From Chitinophaga pinensis (GTDB lineage: Bacteria > Bacteroidota > Bacteroidia > NS11-12g > UBA955): DNA of 51,025 bases. The stretch covers positions 1 to 51,025 of the forward strand of contig CAMBFD010000008.1 in assembly GCA_945865625.1 (NCBI GenBank), read 5' to 3'. A program made the position numbers and the translations under genes. The notes beneath the pieces were generated by a model. That model did not search any database. It saw only the letters and a list, made by a program, of their open reading frames with translations, and had not been told where the DNA came from. This document shows positions 17,426 to 28,209 of this stretch, in pieces; the first letter of the stretch is position 1, and each line of letters starts with the position of its first letter.

Positions 17426-18100
17426 TTAAAAGAAATAGTTGATTCCAAAAGTGAAGGAACCTGCAGTAATGGGATTGATTTCGAATCCGGACTTCTGAGT
17501 TTGAAATATAACTTCACCGTCTTGAGTTAATTTATTTAAGCTGTAGTTGTATCCACCCAAATTTCCAATTGAAATATCTAGACCAAAATGCTTATTGACC
17601 ATATACGTAAAACCACCTCCAACACCTAAAACCAATGCTAAACTCTCAATTTTGCCCGAACTTGATAAATTGCCATTGCTATATTGTGAGAATTTTCCAG
17701 AATTAGGAAGAAAGCTAAATCCAGGATTTGCAAAAAATCTGAATCGATTTTCACTTTGTGCATACACTCTTGAGCCTAAATAAAATCCAATTCCAGATAA
17801 ATTAATTCTTTGAATATCACCAGGTTCAATAATTTCATTTTCAGCGCTATATGAAATTAAAGACAAATCTAAACTTAAATTATTTCTAACAAAATATCCT
17901 CCACCAATGGCAAATAGATTACTCTTATCAATTGTTGTCTTTGTTGAATATAGTCCTGTATATTTAAACTCTTCATTATAAGTATTTTGAATTGTAAGCC
18001 CTATTAATTTACGACCTACTTCAAATTGCGATGATGCTTTTGTTGTTAAGCACAACAATAACAATAGAACTAATTGTTCTTTTACTTTATTAAACCTCAT
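17426..18100 (-). CDS. Outer membrane beta-barrel protein (paralog 1)
   Basis: Signal peptide, FEVGRKLIGL.., terminal strand GSFTFGINYFF. Confidence 0.8.
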   Translation of the reverse strand: MRFNKVKEQLVLLLLLCLTTKASSQFEVGRKLIGLTIQNTYNEEFKYTGLYSTKTTIDKSNLFAIGGGYFVRNNLSLDLSLISYSAENEIIEPGDIQRINLSGIGFYLGSRVYAQSENRFRFFANPGFSFLPNSGKFSQYSNGNLSSSGKIESLALVLGVGGGFTYMVNKHFGLDISIGNLGGYNYSLNKLTQDGEVIFQTQKSGFEINPITAGSFTFGINYFF

Positions 18101-18178
18101 TTTACAACATTATATATTTAATTCGAATTAATTAAATTAATCTATAATATTCAACTAATAAATTATCCACCACAAAAA

Positions 18179-18200
18179 AAGAGTGGCATAAACCACTCTT
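18179..18200. terminator. Terminator downstream of OM protein 2
   Basis: Same AAGAGTGG-CATAAA-CCACTCTT hairpin as at 17381. Confidence 0.8.
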
Positions 18201-18230
18201 TTAAATTCATATGGATTGAATATATTTATT

Positions 18231-18905
18231 TTAAAAGAAATAGTTGATTCCAAAAGTGAAGGTTCCTAAATCCAAAGGAGTAAGTGTAAAATCAAGAGAC
18301 TTTTGCGTATCCGGGTCTGCGATACCCTCAGTTTTAACCTCCATACTTGAAGATGTTACTGCGGCCAAATTTCCAATTCCCAAATCCAATCCCCAATTTT
18401 TACTCAACATGTAAGTGAATCCGCCACCAACCATCAAACCCATATTCGTTGATTTCATGGTTTGTTTTGGACCTGGTGTGCTTGACAAATCTTCTTTTTC
18501 ACCCGAAATCGACATGAGCCCAATTTGAGGATTTGCATAAAACCTTAACTTATGGTCATTGTTTGCATAGATTCTTGAACCAACCATCAAACCAAAACCT
18601 GAGGTTGTTGTTTTTGATTTTCCACCCCAAGCAGATTCATCTTCAATTGAAGAATTCAAAATTGCAATTCCAATACCCAAAGAAATATTGTTGTTGAAAA
18701 AATAATTAAACTGAGGACTTAATTGCATATTTGTACTTTTTCTAGTGTTGTTCGAAGTGGAACCAACAGAAACATCTTCCTCTGAGTTATAAGACATGTT
18801 TAATCCAATCATTTTTCTTCCTGCTTCAAATTGAGCATTTAATTTAACACTTGAACTGATCATAAATGTTAACATTGCCACGATCATTAAATTTTTCTTT
18901 TTCAT
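18231..18905 (-). CDS. Outer membrane beta-barrel protein (paralog 2)
   Basis: FEAGRKMIGLNMSYNSEED.., terminal strand GTFTFGINYFF; tandem paralog of 17426-18100. Confidence 0.82.
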   Translation of the reverse strand: MKKKNLMIVAMLTFMISSSVKLNAQFEAGRKMIGLNMSYNSEEDVSVGSTSNNTRKSTNMQLSPQFNYFFNNNISLGIGIAILNSSIEDESAWGGKSKTTTSGFGLMVGSRIYANNDHKLRFYANPQIGLMSISGEKEDLSSTPGPKQTMKSTNMGLMVGGGFTYMLSKNWGLDLGIGNLAAVTSSSMEVKTEGIADPDTQKSLDFTLTPLDLGTFTFGINYFF

Positions 18906-19113
18906 ATTTTTCTTAATTTGTTTTTTGCAATTTATTACAATTTTTTAATAAATCGATTACGGAATAATCATAAAAACGGAAAAAAGATTTGCAATTTTCG
19001 CAAAAAACAACATTGCTTCACTTATTTTTCACTCTCAGAGCTTATTGTCCCTCAAAAAAATGAATTCATCGAATTTAAACTCACCAAAAAAACTTCTCGG
19101 TAAATGGTTTGTT

Positions 19114-19121
19114 TATCTTTG
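19114..19121 (+). promoter_or_regulatory. Bacteroidota -7 promoter element TATCTTTG
   Basis: Matches TAnnTTTG just upstream of the nitroreductase ATG at 19126. Confidence 0.5.
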
Positions 19122-19125
19122 TAAC

Positions 19126-19758
19126 ATGGAAGCTATCCAACACTTAAAATGGCGTTATGCCACCAAAAAATACACCGGACAACAAATTCAAGATGATCAT
19201 TTAGACACCATTTTAGAGTCTATTCGTTTGTCGCCAACTTCATTAGGACTTCAATCTTTCAAAGTATTTGTGGTTGGAAACAATGCCGAATTGAGAGCGC
19301 AAATGCTGCCAATTGCATACAATCAGACACAAATTACAGACGCTTCTCACTTACTCATTTTTGCCGCTTTCAACCATGTGAACCAAAATTATATAGAAAG
19401 TTACTTAAACAATATTGCCGCAACCCGCCAGGTTCCAATTGAATCATTAAGTGGTTTCAAAAAGAGTATCGAAGGATTTACTTCAAGTAAAGACGAAATC
19501 CAAACGGCCGAGTGGGCTTCACGCCAATGTTACATTGCCCTTGGAATTGCCATGGCAACAGCGGCAATGTTAAAAGTAGATACAACGCCAATGGAAGGTT
19601 TTAATCATGAGGGACTTGACACAGTTTTAGGCCTAAAAGCACTGGGATTAACAAGCGCAGTGATTCTTGCTGTGGGTCACCGCGATCCAGAAAACGACAA
19701 ATTGGCAAATGCCGCCAAAGTTCGCAAACCGAGCGAAGAAATGTTTGAGTTTATTTAA
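19126..19758 (+). CDS. NAD(P)H-dependent nitroreductase family oxidoreductase
   Basis: MEAIQHLKWRYATKKYTGQQI..SIRLSPTSLGLQSFKVFVV..; start moved from ORF-track 19045 to the ATG after the promoter. Confidence 0.9.
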   Translation: MEAIQHLKWRYATKKYTGQQIQDDHLDTILESIRLSPTSLGLQSFKVFVVGNNAELRAQMLPIAYNQTQITDASHLLIFAAFNHVNQNYIESYLNNIAATRQVPIESLSGFKKSIEGFTSSKDEIQTAEWASRQCYIALGIAMATAAMLKVDTTPMEGFNHEGLDTVLGLKALGLTSAVILAVGHRDPENDKLANAAKVRKPSEEMFEFI

Positions 19759-19880
19759 CACTTACATCACACTTAAGTTACATCAGCGCTTTATTTTAAG
19801 CTTTTAATATTGTTAAGTTAACACAAAGGTTAAGGCTTCTTTAAATCGAATCGTTCATTTTGCATTGATATCAAAAGCAA

Positions 19881-22800
19881 ATGAAAAAACATTTAAAGTT
19901 ACTCTTAATCCTTTGCCTAGGACTCCTAGCTCAAGGTAAATTAACGGCACAAAACCCTGGGCTGGTTATCTCAGAAGTTTTTGTAAATCCCACTGGAACA
20001 GATTCTTGCAAAGAATTTGTAGAATTGGTTGCCACAACTGCCATAAATTTTAGCAACACACCTTACACGGTTATTGTTGCAAACAATGGCACCGCCACTG
20101 TGCGCGGTTGGAAAGAGGGAAAAGCCATAACATATGCCTTCGAAATAAACTCTGGATCAGTAAAATCTGGTGACATTGTTTATGTTGGTGGTTCATGTAT
20201 GAAAATTAACGGTTTAAAAATAAAAACCATCAACAACATGACAACCGCCGGCGATGGTGGTATCGGAAACATCAATAGCTCCGGTGTTTTTGGAAATGGT
20301 GGAACTAGCGCAGACGCTGTTGCAGTTTTTGCGAAAAGTGTTTCTACGATTGACTCAACTTCAGTTCCAGTAGATGCAATTTTTTACGGAACAGCTTTTG
20401 GTACCGCAATCAATGCTGCAGGTGCTGCAGGGTATCAATTGCCAGTGAACGACTTGTACAATGGTGGTAAATTAAGTTCAACGTCTTATTTTACAGGTGA
20501 TCCAGGCGCCAATTACATTGTTGCAACAGGAAAGTTCAATACCGTATCAAATAGTTTTAAAACGGCTCGTACACATACTGTGACTTCAACTACAGCTTCA
20601 GACGGAACCACCTCAATTACGTTTGAAGGTGCTGCAGATACCACTGCTCCGGTAGCTTCATTTGTCCCTCAAAATAATGATACCGCAGTTTTTTCAAACG
20701 CATCATTGAAAATTTCGTTCTCTGAAAAAGCATTTTTGCCAGGTTCGGTAGCGTTAAATCAAACAAATATTGATACTTGTGTATTTCTACGTTTGGCAAC
20801 AGGTACCAATGTAAGTTTCGATGCATCTGTTTCTAATAACGTCATCACACTTACACCAACAATAGAATTATCGAAAAACACAGCTTACACGTTTGGAATC
20901 ATTTCAGGCAAATTAGCAGATAGCATTGGCAATAAAATCACAACAAATTTATCAGTAAACTTCAAAACGTTACCTGAACAAACGGCTTTTAAACCTGCCG
21001 ATATTTCAGTCATTGCCTACAGAATGAATGCGTTAACAACCGATGACGAATTTGATTTTGTAACTTTTGTAGACATTTTACCATTTACAAGAATTCAATT
21101 TACAGATGCAAAATTCACTACAAATTCTCTAGCGCAATGTTCTGGTGGATTAACATGGATTGCACCATCTACGGGTGTAGCTGCAGGTAGTATTGTTCAA
21201 ATTAAGAACGATTTACCTTCTACCAACATTGGAACCGTAACAGGAGCTAAATTTGGATTAAGCAGCGGTGGCGATCAGGTGATTGTTTACACGGGTACAA
21301 ACACAAACCCTAATTACATTACAGCATTTAGCTCGAACAATTGGTTAACTTCGAATACGCTTTGCTCTGGTAGCACTTCAATGTTGCCAAGTACACTGAG
21401 CAATGCCGTGAATGCAATTCAACATTCAGGAACAAAAGGAAATGTGTCTGGAAATACAGCAAATGCTTATTATACCGGACCAACTACAGGCACTGTAGCG
21501 CAATTGAAATTACTGATTCACGACACAGCAAATTGGAATGGATCGGCTTCAGGAACTGCAGCACAAACCTTCCCTAATTGGATTTTCCCAGGATCTCCAA
21601 CCGTTGTAAAAGCTGAAGTATTGTCAGCGAAATCAATTCGTGTGATTTTCAGTAGGGACATGGACTCTGCAAGTGTAACTAGCCTTTCGTCTTATACAGG
21701 AATTTCAGGTTTGAATTCAATTAGTGTAACTAAAAATGGATCTTTAGCCGATTCAGTTACATTAAATTATAGCACGGCATTTCAGAACAACACCGCTTAT
21801 TCATTAACTGTTTCAAATGTTACAGATAAGGAAAATCGCAAATTGTTCACGCCATTTATTTATAATTTCAATTTTAACACATCAATCACCTTCGATACAC
21901 GTTTTGTAACTGTAACCGAAGGAACAAAAACAATCTCAGTTAATTTGTCGGTGAAATTCCCAAGCTCGGGTTCTTTTACCATAGACGCAATGCCAAACTC
22001 TTGGAATACAGCATCTTCAAATGATATTAACTTATCGAGCAGTTCATATAATTTCGATGAAACAACATCGAAAATTACCGTAACATTGAATATCACCGAC
22101 GATACCGAAGCGGAGCAAGATGAATACTTTGTTATTGGAATAAAGAACATCAATGGCTTTACGGTTACCGGAAATGATTTCTTTACAGTTTACATTAAAG
22201 ATAACGACAGATTGGCTCCAATACCAAGCAAATCTATTGAATTAAACTATCTTAATAGTTATGATCCAAATCCAGCTGCAGGGAGCACTTGCGAAATTTC
22301 AGCATACGACTCTGCATCAAAAAGATTGTTTATGACAAGCGCAATTCAAAAAAGAATGGATATTGCCGACATTTCTAATCCTTTGAGTATTCAGTTGATT
22401 AAATCAATAGACATGGCACCTTACGGTGGCATCACCAGTATTGCAATTAAAAACGGACTTGTAGCGGTTTCATCACCTGATTCAATTGAGCAAAATCCGG
22501 GTAAAGTAATATTTTTCAATACAAACGGTGATTTCGTCAGCAAAGTTACTGTTGGTGCATTACCTGATCACGTTGGATTTAGCCCGAATGGAAAATTCGT
22601 AGTAACCGCCGATGAAGGGCAACCTAATTTAAGTTACTCCAATGATCCAGAAGGTTCAGTGACCATGATTGATATTTCTAATGGTGCGCAAAATTTAACA
22701 CAATCGAATGTAACTGTGATTGATTTCAAAAGTTTTAATTCAAATGAAAGTACATTATTGGCATCTGGGGTTCGCAAATTATTTAAAGCAAGCACATTGT

Positions 22801-23960
22801 CACAAGACTTTGAACCAGAATATGTTACCATTTCGGCCGACAATAAAACTGGATGGGTTTCACTTCAAGAAAACAACGCGATCGCTGTTATTGATTTCAC
22901 AACGAAGAAAGCAACAAATATTTGGGCCCTTGGAACCAAAGAATTTAAAACATTTGGTAGCGGTTTCGATGCAAGTGATAAAAGTGGTTCTGTTTTAATT
23001 TCTAATTGGAATGTTAAAGCGTTTACAACTCCTGACCAAATTGCAAATTACTCTGTGAACAACAAAAATTATTTGGTTACGGCGAACGAAGGAGATGAAA
23101 AAGAATATACTCCTTTGAACGAAAGAACAACAGTAAGTGCTGTTACACTTGATTCAAGTAGTTTCCCGAATCGCAAGATGCTAAAAGAAGACCATTCATT
23201 GGGTAGACTCAGAATTACCAACTTACATGGCGATAATGATGGCGATGGCGATTATGATGAACTTTACATGGTTGGCCCACGTTCTTTTTCAATCTATGAT
23301 TTAACAAACAACTCTATGGTATTCAATAGCGGTGACGCATTTGAATTAATTACCTCACAAAACACAACTTTTGGCAAACTATTCAATGCAGACAATGAAG
23401 CATCAAATACTTTAAAAGCAAGAAGTAGATCTAAAGGACCAGAACCAGAGGGTGTTACAGTATCAACAATTGGCGACAAAACATATGCATTCATTACTTT
23501 AGAACGAATTGGTGGTGTAATGGTTTATGACGTTACAAATCCATCAACGCCAATTTATGTTGATTATAAAAACACACGTAATGCAACTGCTTTTGGAGGA
23601 GATAACGGTCCTGAAGGCATCATTTATATCCAACCAAGTCACAGTCCTACTGGCAAACCAATGATTATTGTTTCGAACGAAATCAGCGGAACTATATCCT
23701 TATTTGAGGTAACCAACAATGTTCCTTCTGCAGTAGATGAACTTCAAAATGCGTCTAATAGCTTTAGTGCTTATCCAAATCCATCACAAGGATTAATCAA
23801 TACCACTAAATTTGGAAACTTTACCATTTTTAATGGTTTGGGACAAGTAATGATGAAAGCTAACAACACCAATAAATTAGATATTTCATCACTTCCAGCT
23901 GGAATGTATTTCATCCAAAACGAAATGAAACAAACGCACAAAATCATCCTTCAAAAATAA
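19881..23960 (+). CDS. Large secreted multidomain protein: lamin-tail-like, Ig-like, Calx-beta-like, choice-of-anchor I-like, T9SS C-terminal sorting domain
   Basis: Signal peptide; VTVTEGTKTISVNL (Calx-beta); YDVTNPSTPIYVDY..NGPEGI (choice-of-anchor I); SAYPNPSQGLINT..LPAGMYFIQN (type A sorting). Confidence 0.85.
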   Translation: MKKHLKLLLILCLGLLAQGKLTAQNPGLVISEVFVNPTGTDSCKEFVELVATTAINFSNTPYTVIVANNGTATVRGWKEGKAITYAFEINSGSVKSGDIVYVGGSCMKINGLKIKTINNMTTAGDGGIGNINSSGVFGNGGTSADAVAVFAKSVSTIDSTSVPVDAIFYGTAFGTAINAAGAAGYQLPVNDLYNGGKLSSTSYFTGDPGANYIVATGKFNTVSNSFKTARTHTVTSTTASDGTTSITFEGAADTTAPVASFVPQNNDTAVFSNASLKISFSEKAFLPGSVALNQTNIDTCVFLRLATGTNVSFDASVSNNVITLTPTIELSKNTAYTFGIISGKLADSIGNKITTNLSVNFKTLPEQTAFKPADISVIAYRMNALTTDDEFDFVTFVDILPFTRIQFTDAKFTTNSLAQCSGGLTWIAPSTGVAAGSIVQIKNDLPSTNIGTVTGAKFGLSSGGDQVIVYTGTNTNPNYITAFSSNNWLTSNTLCSGSTSMLPSTLSNAVNAIQHSGTKGNVSGNTANAYYTGPTTGTVAQLKLLIHDTANWNGSASGTAAQTFPNWIFPGSPTVVKAEVLSAKSIRVIFSRDMDSASVTSLSSYTGISGLNSISVTKNGSLADSVTLNYSTAFQNNTAYSLTVSNVTDKENRKLFTPFIYNFNFNTSITFDTRFVTVTEGTKTISVNLSVKFPSSGSFTIDAMPNSWNTASSNDINLSSSSYNFDETTSKITVTLNITDDTEAEQDEYFVIGIKNINGFTVTGNDFFTVYIKDNDRLAPIPSKSIELNYLNSYDPNPAAGSTCEISAYDSASKRLFMTSAIQKRMDIADISNPLSIQLIKSIDMAPYGGITSIAIKNGLVAVSSPDSIEQNPGKVIFFNTNGDFVSKVTVGALPDHVGFSPNGKFVVTADEGQPNLSYSNDPEGSVTMIDISNGAQNLTQSNVTVIDFKSFNSNESTLLASGVRKLFKASTLSQDFEPEYVTISADNKTGWVSLQENNAIAVIDFTTKKATNIWALGTKEFKTFGSGFDASDKSGSVLISNWNVKAFTTPDQIANYSVNNKNYLVTANEGDEKEYTPLNERTTVSAVTLDSSSFPNRKMLKEDHSLGRLRITNLHGDNDGDGDYDELYMVGPRSFSIYDLTNNSMVFNSGDAFELITSQNTTFGKLFNADNEASNTLKARSRSKGPEPEGVTVSTIGDKTYAFITLERIGGVMVYDVTNPSTPIYVDYKNTRNATAFGGDNGPEGIIYIQPSHSPTGKPMIIVSNEISGTISLFEVTNNVPSAVDELQNASNSFSAYPNPSQGLINTTKFGNFTIFNGLGQVMMKANNTNKLDISSLPAGMYFIQNEMKQTHKIILQK

Positions 23961-23985
23961 TTTCACTTCTATTTTTTAAATAGTT

Positions 23986-24021
23986 AAAAAAAGGAGCTTC
24001 AAAATGGAGCTCCTTTTTTTT
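23986..24021. terminator. Bidirectional-looking hairpin terminator
   Basis: AAAAAAAGGAGCTTCAAAATGGAGCTCCTTTTTTTT. Confidence 0.85.
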
Positions 24022-24133
24022 GCGCTTTATGCAAATTAAAAGTAGTCATTTATATTGCTTTATTCTCTCGAAATGATGAAATTATAGTTTGAAAAAACGA
24101 CCTTTGTATTCATGAAATTTTGAAAATGCCGTT

Positions 24134-24700
24134 TTGAACAAGCTCATTATTTTTTCTGCCCCTTCCGGATCTGGTAAAACCACAGTGGTTAAACATCTTT
24201 TAGAAGTGATGTCCTCTAAACTTGCATTTTCTGTAAGCGCAACGACCAGAAGCCCCAGACCCGGAGAAGTTTCTGGACGCGAATACCATTTCTTACAGCT
24301 CGAAAATTTTCAAAATAAAATTCAAAATAATGAATTTTTAGAGTACGAGGAAGTTTACGCAGGCATTCTATACGGAACACTTTGGAGTGAAGTTCAAAAA
24401 ATTTGGGCTGAAGGAAAAGCCGTGGTTTTTGATGTTGATGTAAAAGGTGGCTTGGCTTTAAAACGCCAATTCGGAGAGCAAGCACTTGCTGTATTTCTTA
24501 GACCACCAAGCGTTGAAATCCTATTGGAACGCCTTACCAAAAGAAGTACTGAAGTTGAACATCAATTGCAAGAGCGACTAGCAAAAGCAAACTTTGAATT
24601 GAGCTTTGAAAACCAATATGATGTTGTGGTTGTAAACGATATTCTTGAAGAAACATTTGTCAATTGTGAAAACCTTGTCAACAACTTTCTAAATCAATAA
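24134..24700 (+). CDS. gmk: Guanylate kinase (TTG start)
   Basis: IIFSAPSGSGKTTVVKHLL, SATTRSPRPGEVSGREYHFL. Confidence 0.96.
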   Translation: MNKLIIFSAPSGSGKTTVVKHLLEVMSSKLAFSVSATTRSPRPGEVSGREYHFLQLENFQNKIQNNEFLEYEEVYAGILYGTLWSEVQKIWAEGKAVVFDVDVKGGLALKRQFGEQALAVFLRPPSVEILLERLTKRSTEVEHQLQERLAKANFELSFENQYDVVVVNDILEETFVNCENLVNNFLNQ

Positions 24701-25305
24701 TGGCTAGAATTGGACTTTATTTTGGATCATTTAACCCAATTCACATTGGGCATATCCAAGTCGCAATTCTCATTTGGGAAAAAGCCAATTTCGATGAAGT
24801 TTGGTTTGTTCCATCACCTTTAAATCCTCACAAAAGTGAGGAAACGCTGATACCTGCTAACATACGCTTAAAATGGGTTCAATTGGCATTACAACACCAA
24901 AATAAAATGAAATGTTGTGATGTCGAATTCACTTTATCAAAACCATCTTATACCTATAAAACAGTCACCCACCTATACCAGCAATTTCCACAACATCAAT
25001 TCGAAATCATCATGGGGGCCGACAATTTACATGGCTTTCACAGCTGGCAACACGCCGAAGAATTGGCTAAAATGTGTCCTTTAAACGTTTATCCTAGACC
25101 CGGTTACCCGAAACCACAAGAACCAATTCCTTTTAATGCAAAATGGTTCGATGCACCGTTGCTCGACATCAGTGCAACTCAAATAAGAGATTTATTGTGG
25201 AACGTTGACTTAACAAACTACAACACCGAAGAGTTACTACAAACCCTTGTCCCTCAAGAAATTATTGAAGATTTAACCTCGTTTTTTCAAACGATAAAGC
25301 CTTAA
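24700..25305 (+). CDS. nadD: Nicotinate-nucleotide adenylyltransferase
   Basis: GLYFGSFNPIHIGHIQVA, DISATQIRDLL. Confidence 0.95.
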   Translation: MARIGLYFGSFNPIHIGHIQVAILIWEKANFDEVWFVPSPLNPHKSEETLIPANIRLKWVQLALQHQNKMKCCDVEFTLSKPSYTYKTVTHLYQQFPQHQFEIIMGADNLHGFHSWQHAEELAKMCPLNVYPRPGYPKPQEPIPFNAKWFDAPLLDISATQIRDLLWNVDLTNYNTEELLQTLVPQEIIEDLTSFFQTIKP

Positions 25306-26181
25306 TCGCATAAGCACCCAGGCCACAAAAAAGGTTACAAAAAATGAAAACAATGCATACACCAATGCAGGCTTCTCCATTGCGCTAACTCCCAATTTCT
25401 GACTGGCAATTAACAATGCCAACGCGGTATTGTGCAATCCCACTTCAACCGAAATGGTAATCCTATTCTTAAATGATAACCCAAACGGCGTGCCAATTAA
25501 ATAGCCGAAAAACATACTTAAAACATTCAACCCTATTACAATTGGGGTCAATTGAACAATATCCATTCTAGTCACTGATGCCCCACCCGATTGAGTGCCT
25601 GCCAAAAATTTAAATGTAAACACCAATAACAACAGCAGTGGGAGTAATATATGAATGACCTTTTGAAATTCTAAAATTCGCTTTCCTAGTCTATACCTTA
25701 GCAACATGCCAATGCCAGCTGGAACAATTGTAATGGCAAAGATTTCAATCATTGTGCTCAAAAATGGCAAATGAACTTCATTTTGAATATCGCTTCCCTT
25801 CATGAAATACCCAATGAAAACATTGATCATTATTGGAATTGAAAACAACGATAAAAAAGCATTTGAAACCGTTAACGACACAGCCAGCGCAACATTTCCT
25901 TTCACAAAATAACTCACCAAATTTGAAGTTATTCCTCCAGGACAAACCGATAGAATCATGGCCCCCACTTTAAGTTCAGGAGCTAAATTGGATTTATAAA
26001 CGAGTAAAAATGCGATTAAAGGCAACAACAACATTTGAGCCGACAATCCAATGGCCAATGGTTTCGGCTGATCAAACAATTGTTTAAAATCTTCTTTCCG
26101 TAAACTAATACCCAAACCAAGCATAATCATGGCCAACACAATGTTCAAGATTAAATTGATATGTTGACCCACTAAATCCAC
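25273..26181 (-). CDS. Bile acid:sodium symporter family protein
   Basis: Multi-TM; ILSVCPGGITSNLVSYFVKGNVALAVSLTV; EVGLHNTALAL. Confidence 0.92.
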   Translation of the reverse strand: MDLVGQHINLILNIVLAMIMLGLGISLRKEDFKQLFDQPKPLAIGLSAQMLLLPLIAFLLVYKSNLAPELKVGAMILSVCPGGITSNLVSYFVKGNVALAVSLTVSNAFLSLFSIPIMINVFIGYFMKGSDIQNEVHLPFLSTMIEIFAITIVPAGIGMLLRYRLGKRILEFQKVIHILLPLLLLLVFTFKFLAGTQSGGASVTRMDIVQLTPIVIGLNVLSMFFGYLIGTPFGLSFKNRITISVEVGLHNTALALLIASQKLGVSAMEKPALVYALFSFFVTFFVAWVLMRLRLYRLKKRG

Positions 26182-26844
26182 TTACTTGTAATGCGAAATG
26201 GTTAATTCAAAAATGAGTTTTATAAAATTATACAGGTAATATGCACCCAATCCAGTTAAAATAATTCCAAAATAACGGTTCACGAAAAAGTACATTCTGT
26301 GGCTTAATTTTTTTCCCAAATAATCGCTCAAATATACCTTACCCATGTCAAGTGAAAATACTGTGACTAAGGTCGAAACAATTTGCACCAAAATTGTATA
26401 CCTCCCTTCAACCGAATCGTCGTGTCCAACGCTCATTGCTCCAGTTAAGGTAACCCAAAGTAATATCACAAAAGGATTGAGCAGGTTCATCACAAATCCT
26501 TTTAGTAAATTGGTATTTTTTTCTATGGGGGATTGAAGGTTTTTGATAAATTTCTTATACCCAACTGCAATACCTTTCACACCGATGAAAATAATTCCAA
26601 ACGCAGCGAATCCTGCAAATCCAATTTGAAACTCAGGCATTGTAAAAAATCCAGAAAGACCAAAAAAGCAAGCCAAAGCAACCAATAAATCGCTTAAAAA
26701 TATACCCAAAGCCATGAGTAAACCTGCCATTTTTCCACCTTGAATTCCCACTTTAATTAAAGCAAAAAATGAAGGCCCAAAACTAAGTAGCCCAAGAAGC
26801 AAACCGCTTCCAATTCCTTTTAATATGGCTAAAATCCAAGGCAT
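26182..26844 (-). CDS. LysE family translocator
   Basis: GLLSFGPSFFALIKVGIQGGKMAGLLMALGIFLSDLL; LLNPFVILLWVTL. Confidence 0.85.
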   Translation of the reverse strand: MPWILAILKGIGSGLLLGLLSFGPSFFALIKVGIQGGKMAGLLMALGIFLSDLLVALACFFGLSGFFTMPEFQIGFAGFAAFGIIFIGVKGIAVGYKKFIKNLQSPIEKNTNLLKGFVMNLLNPFVILLWVTLTGAMSVGHDDSVEGRYTILVQIVSTLVTVFSLDMGKVYLSDYLGKKLSHRMYFFVNRYFGIILTGLGAYYLYNFIKLIFELTISHYK

Positions 26845-26920
26845 GGTATTGCAAAATAAGGCCTATTCCTTAGAAGTCCAAGGATTTTAGACACACAACA
26901 AAAAATACATCAGTAAATCT

Positions 26921-27724
26921 TTAATTTCTAACTAAAATTTGGAGTTCTTGCAGAAAATCTCCATAGATCGCTTCACTAGAAGCTACAATTTCATTTTTAA
27001 AAATCACTTCGCCTTGTTTCGAAAAATCAGACACTATGCCTCCGGCCTCTTCAACAAGTAGGATTCCTGCGGCTATGTCCCAAGGACTTAAATTCATTTC
27101 AAAGAAAGCATCGAAACGTCCACAAGCTGTGTACGCCAAATCAATTGCGGCAGAACCCATTCGTCTCAAACCATGTGTTGATTTCATTAAATGACTTAAC
27201 ACAACCAGATATTGATCCACTTTTTCAAATTGATAATAGGGAAATCCAGTTGCAATTAAAGTGTCTTTTAGTTGTTCATTTTGAGCCACATAAATTCTAT
27301 CTCCATTTAAATATGACCCTTGATTTTTTAGGGCAGTGAATGATTCATTTAAAGCAGGGCAATAAACAACCCCTAAAATGGGTGTTCCATGATTTAACAA
27401 TGCAATGCTAATGCTAAACACAGGCAATCCATGAAGAAAGTTTGTAGTGCCATCGAGCGGATCAATGATCCAAGTAAATTCTGTAATTGTTCGATTATTT
27501 GGGGCTTTTTCTTCCCCTATAAACGTTGAATCCGGTAAAATTTCAGACAATGAATCAACCAATTTCTGCTCACTTTGCTGATCCACAAAACTCACAAGCT
27601 GGTTGAGTCCCTTGTCTTCAATTGAGTCTTGCTTAACTTTATTCCAATGCAAAAGTTGAAACTCACCAACCTTTTTGGCAATGGCCTCAACTTTTGCAAG
27701 AAATTCTGTATTGATCTCAGTCAT
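26921..27724 (-). CDS. Inositol monophosphatase family protein
   Basis: FIGEEKAPN.., WIIDPLDGTTNFLHGLPVFSISIAL, SPWDIAAGILLVEEAGG. Confidence 0.95.
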   Translation of the reverse strand: MTEINTEFLAKVEAIAKKVGEFQLLHWNKVKQDSIEDKGLNQLVSFVDQQSEQKLVDSLSEILPDSTFIGEEKAPNNRTITEFTWIIDPLDGTTNFLHGLPVFSISIALLNHGTPILGVVYCPALNESFTALKNQGSYLNGDRIYVAQNEQLKDTLIATGFPYYQFEKVDQYLVVLSHLMKSTHGLRRMGSAAIDLAYTACGRFDAFFEMNLSPWDIAAGILLVEEAGGIVSDFSKQGEVIFKNEIVASSEAIYGDFLQELQILVRN

Positions 27725-27736
27725 TCACTGAGAAAA

Positions 27737-28153
27737 TTAACAATGTTGCAGGTAAGCCCCCATGAGATTGTCGGCAACCATATCGGCTGTTCTTCCTTCA
27801 ATCATATGACGCTCAACCATATGCACAACTTGGCCGTTTTTAAATAAAGCAACAGCAGGAGAAGACGGTGGAAAAGGCAACATGAACTCACGCGCTTTCG
27901 AAACTGCATCTAAATCTTGACCAGCAAAAACCGTCAAAAGTTTTGCAGGTTTTTTATCGCCAATTAAACTTTTTAAGATTCCTGGACGTGCACTTCCTGC
28001 AGCACAACCACACACAGAATTGATGACAACCAAAGTGGTATCATCGTTTCCATTCATTGCATTTTCTACTTCTTCTGCAGATTTCAACTCTGTAAACCCT
28101 TTACTGGTTAACTCTGCACGCATTGGCGCGACTAACATTTCTGGATATGGCAT
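27737..28153 (-). CDS. BrxA/BrxB family bacilliredoxin
   Basis: [36 protein letters not shown] (CGC motif). Confidence 0.93.
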   Translation of the reverse strand: MPYPEMLVAPMRAELTSKGFTELKSAEEVENAMNGNDDTTLVVINSVCGCAAGSARPGILKSLIGDKKPAKLLTVFAGQDLDAVSKAREFMLPFPPSSPAVALFKNGQVVHMVERHMIEGRTADMVADNLMGAYLQHC

Positions 28154-28209
28154 AAATTTTGTTATTTAGAATACTTCAAAATTACAAAATTCCCTCGAGA
28201 TAATAAAGT

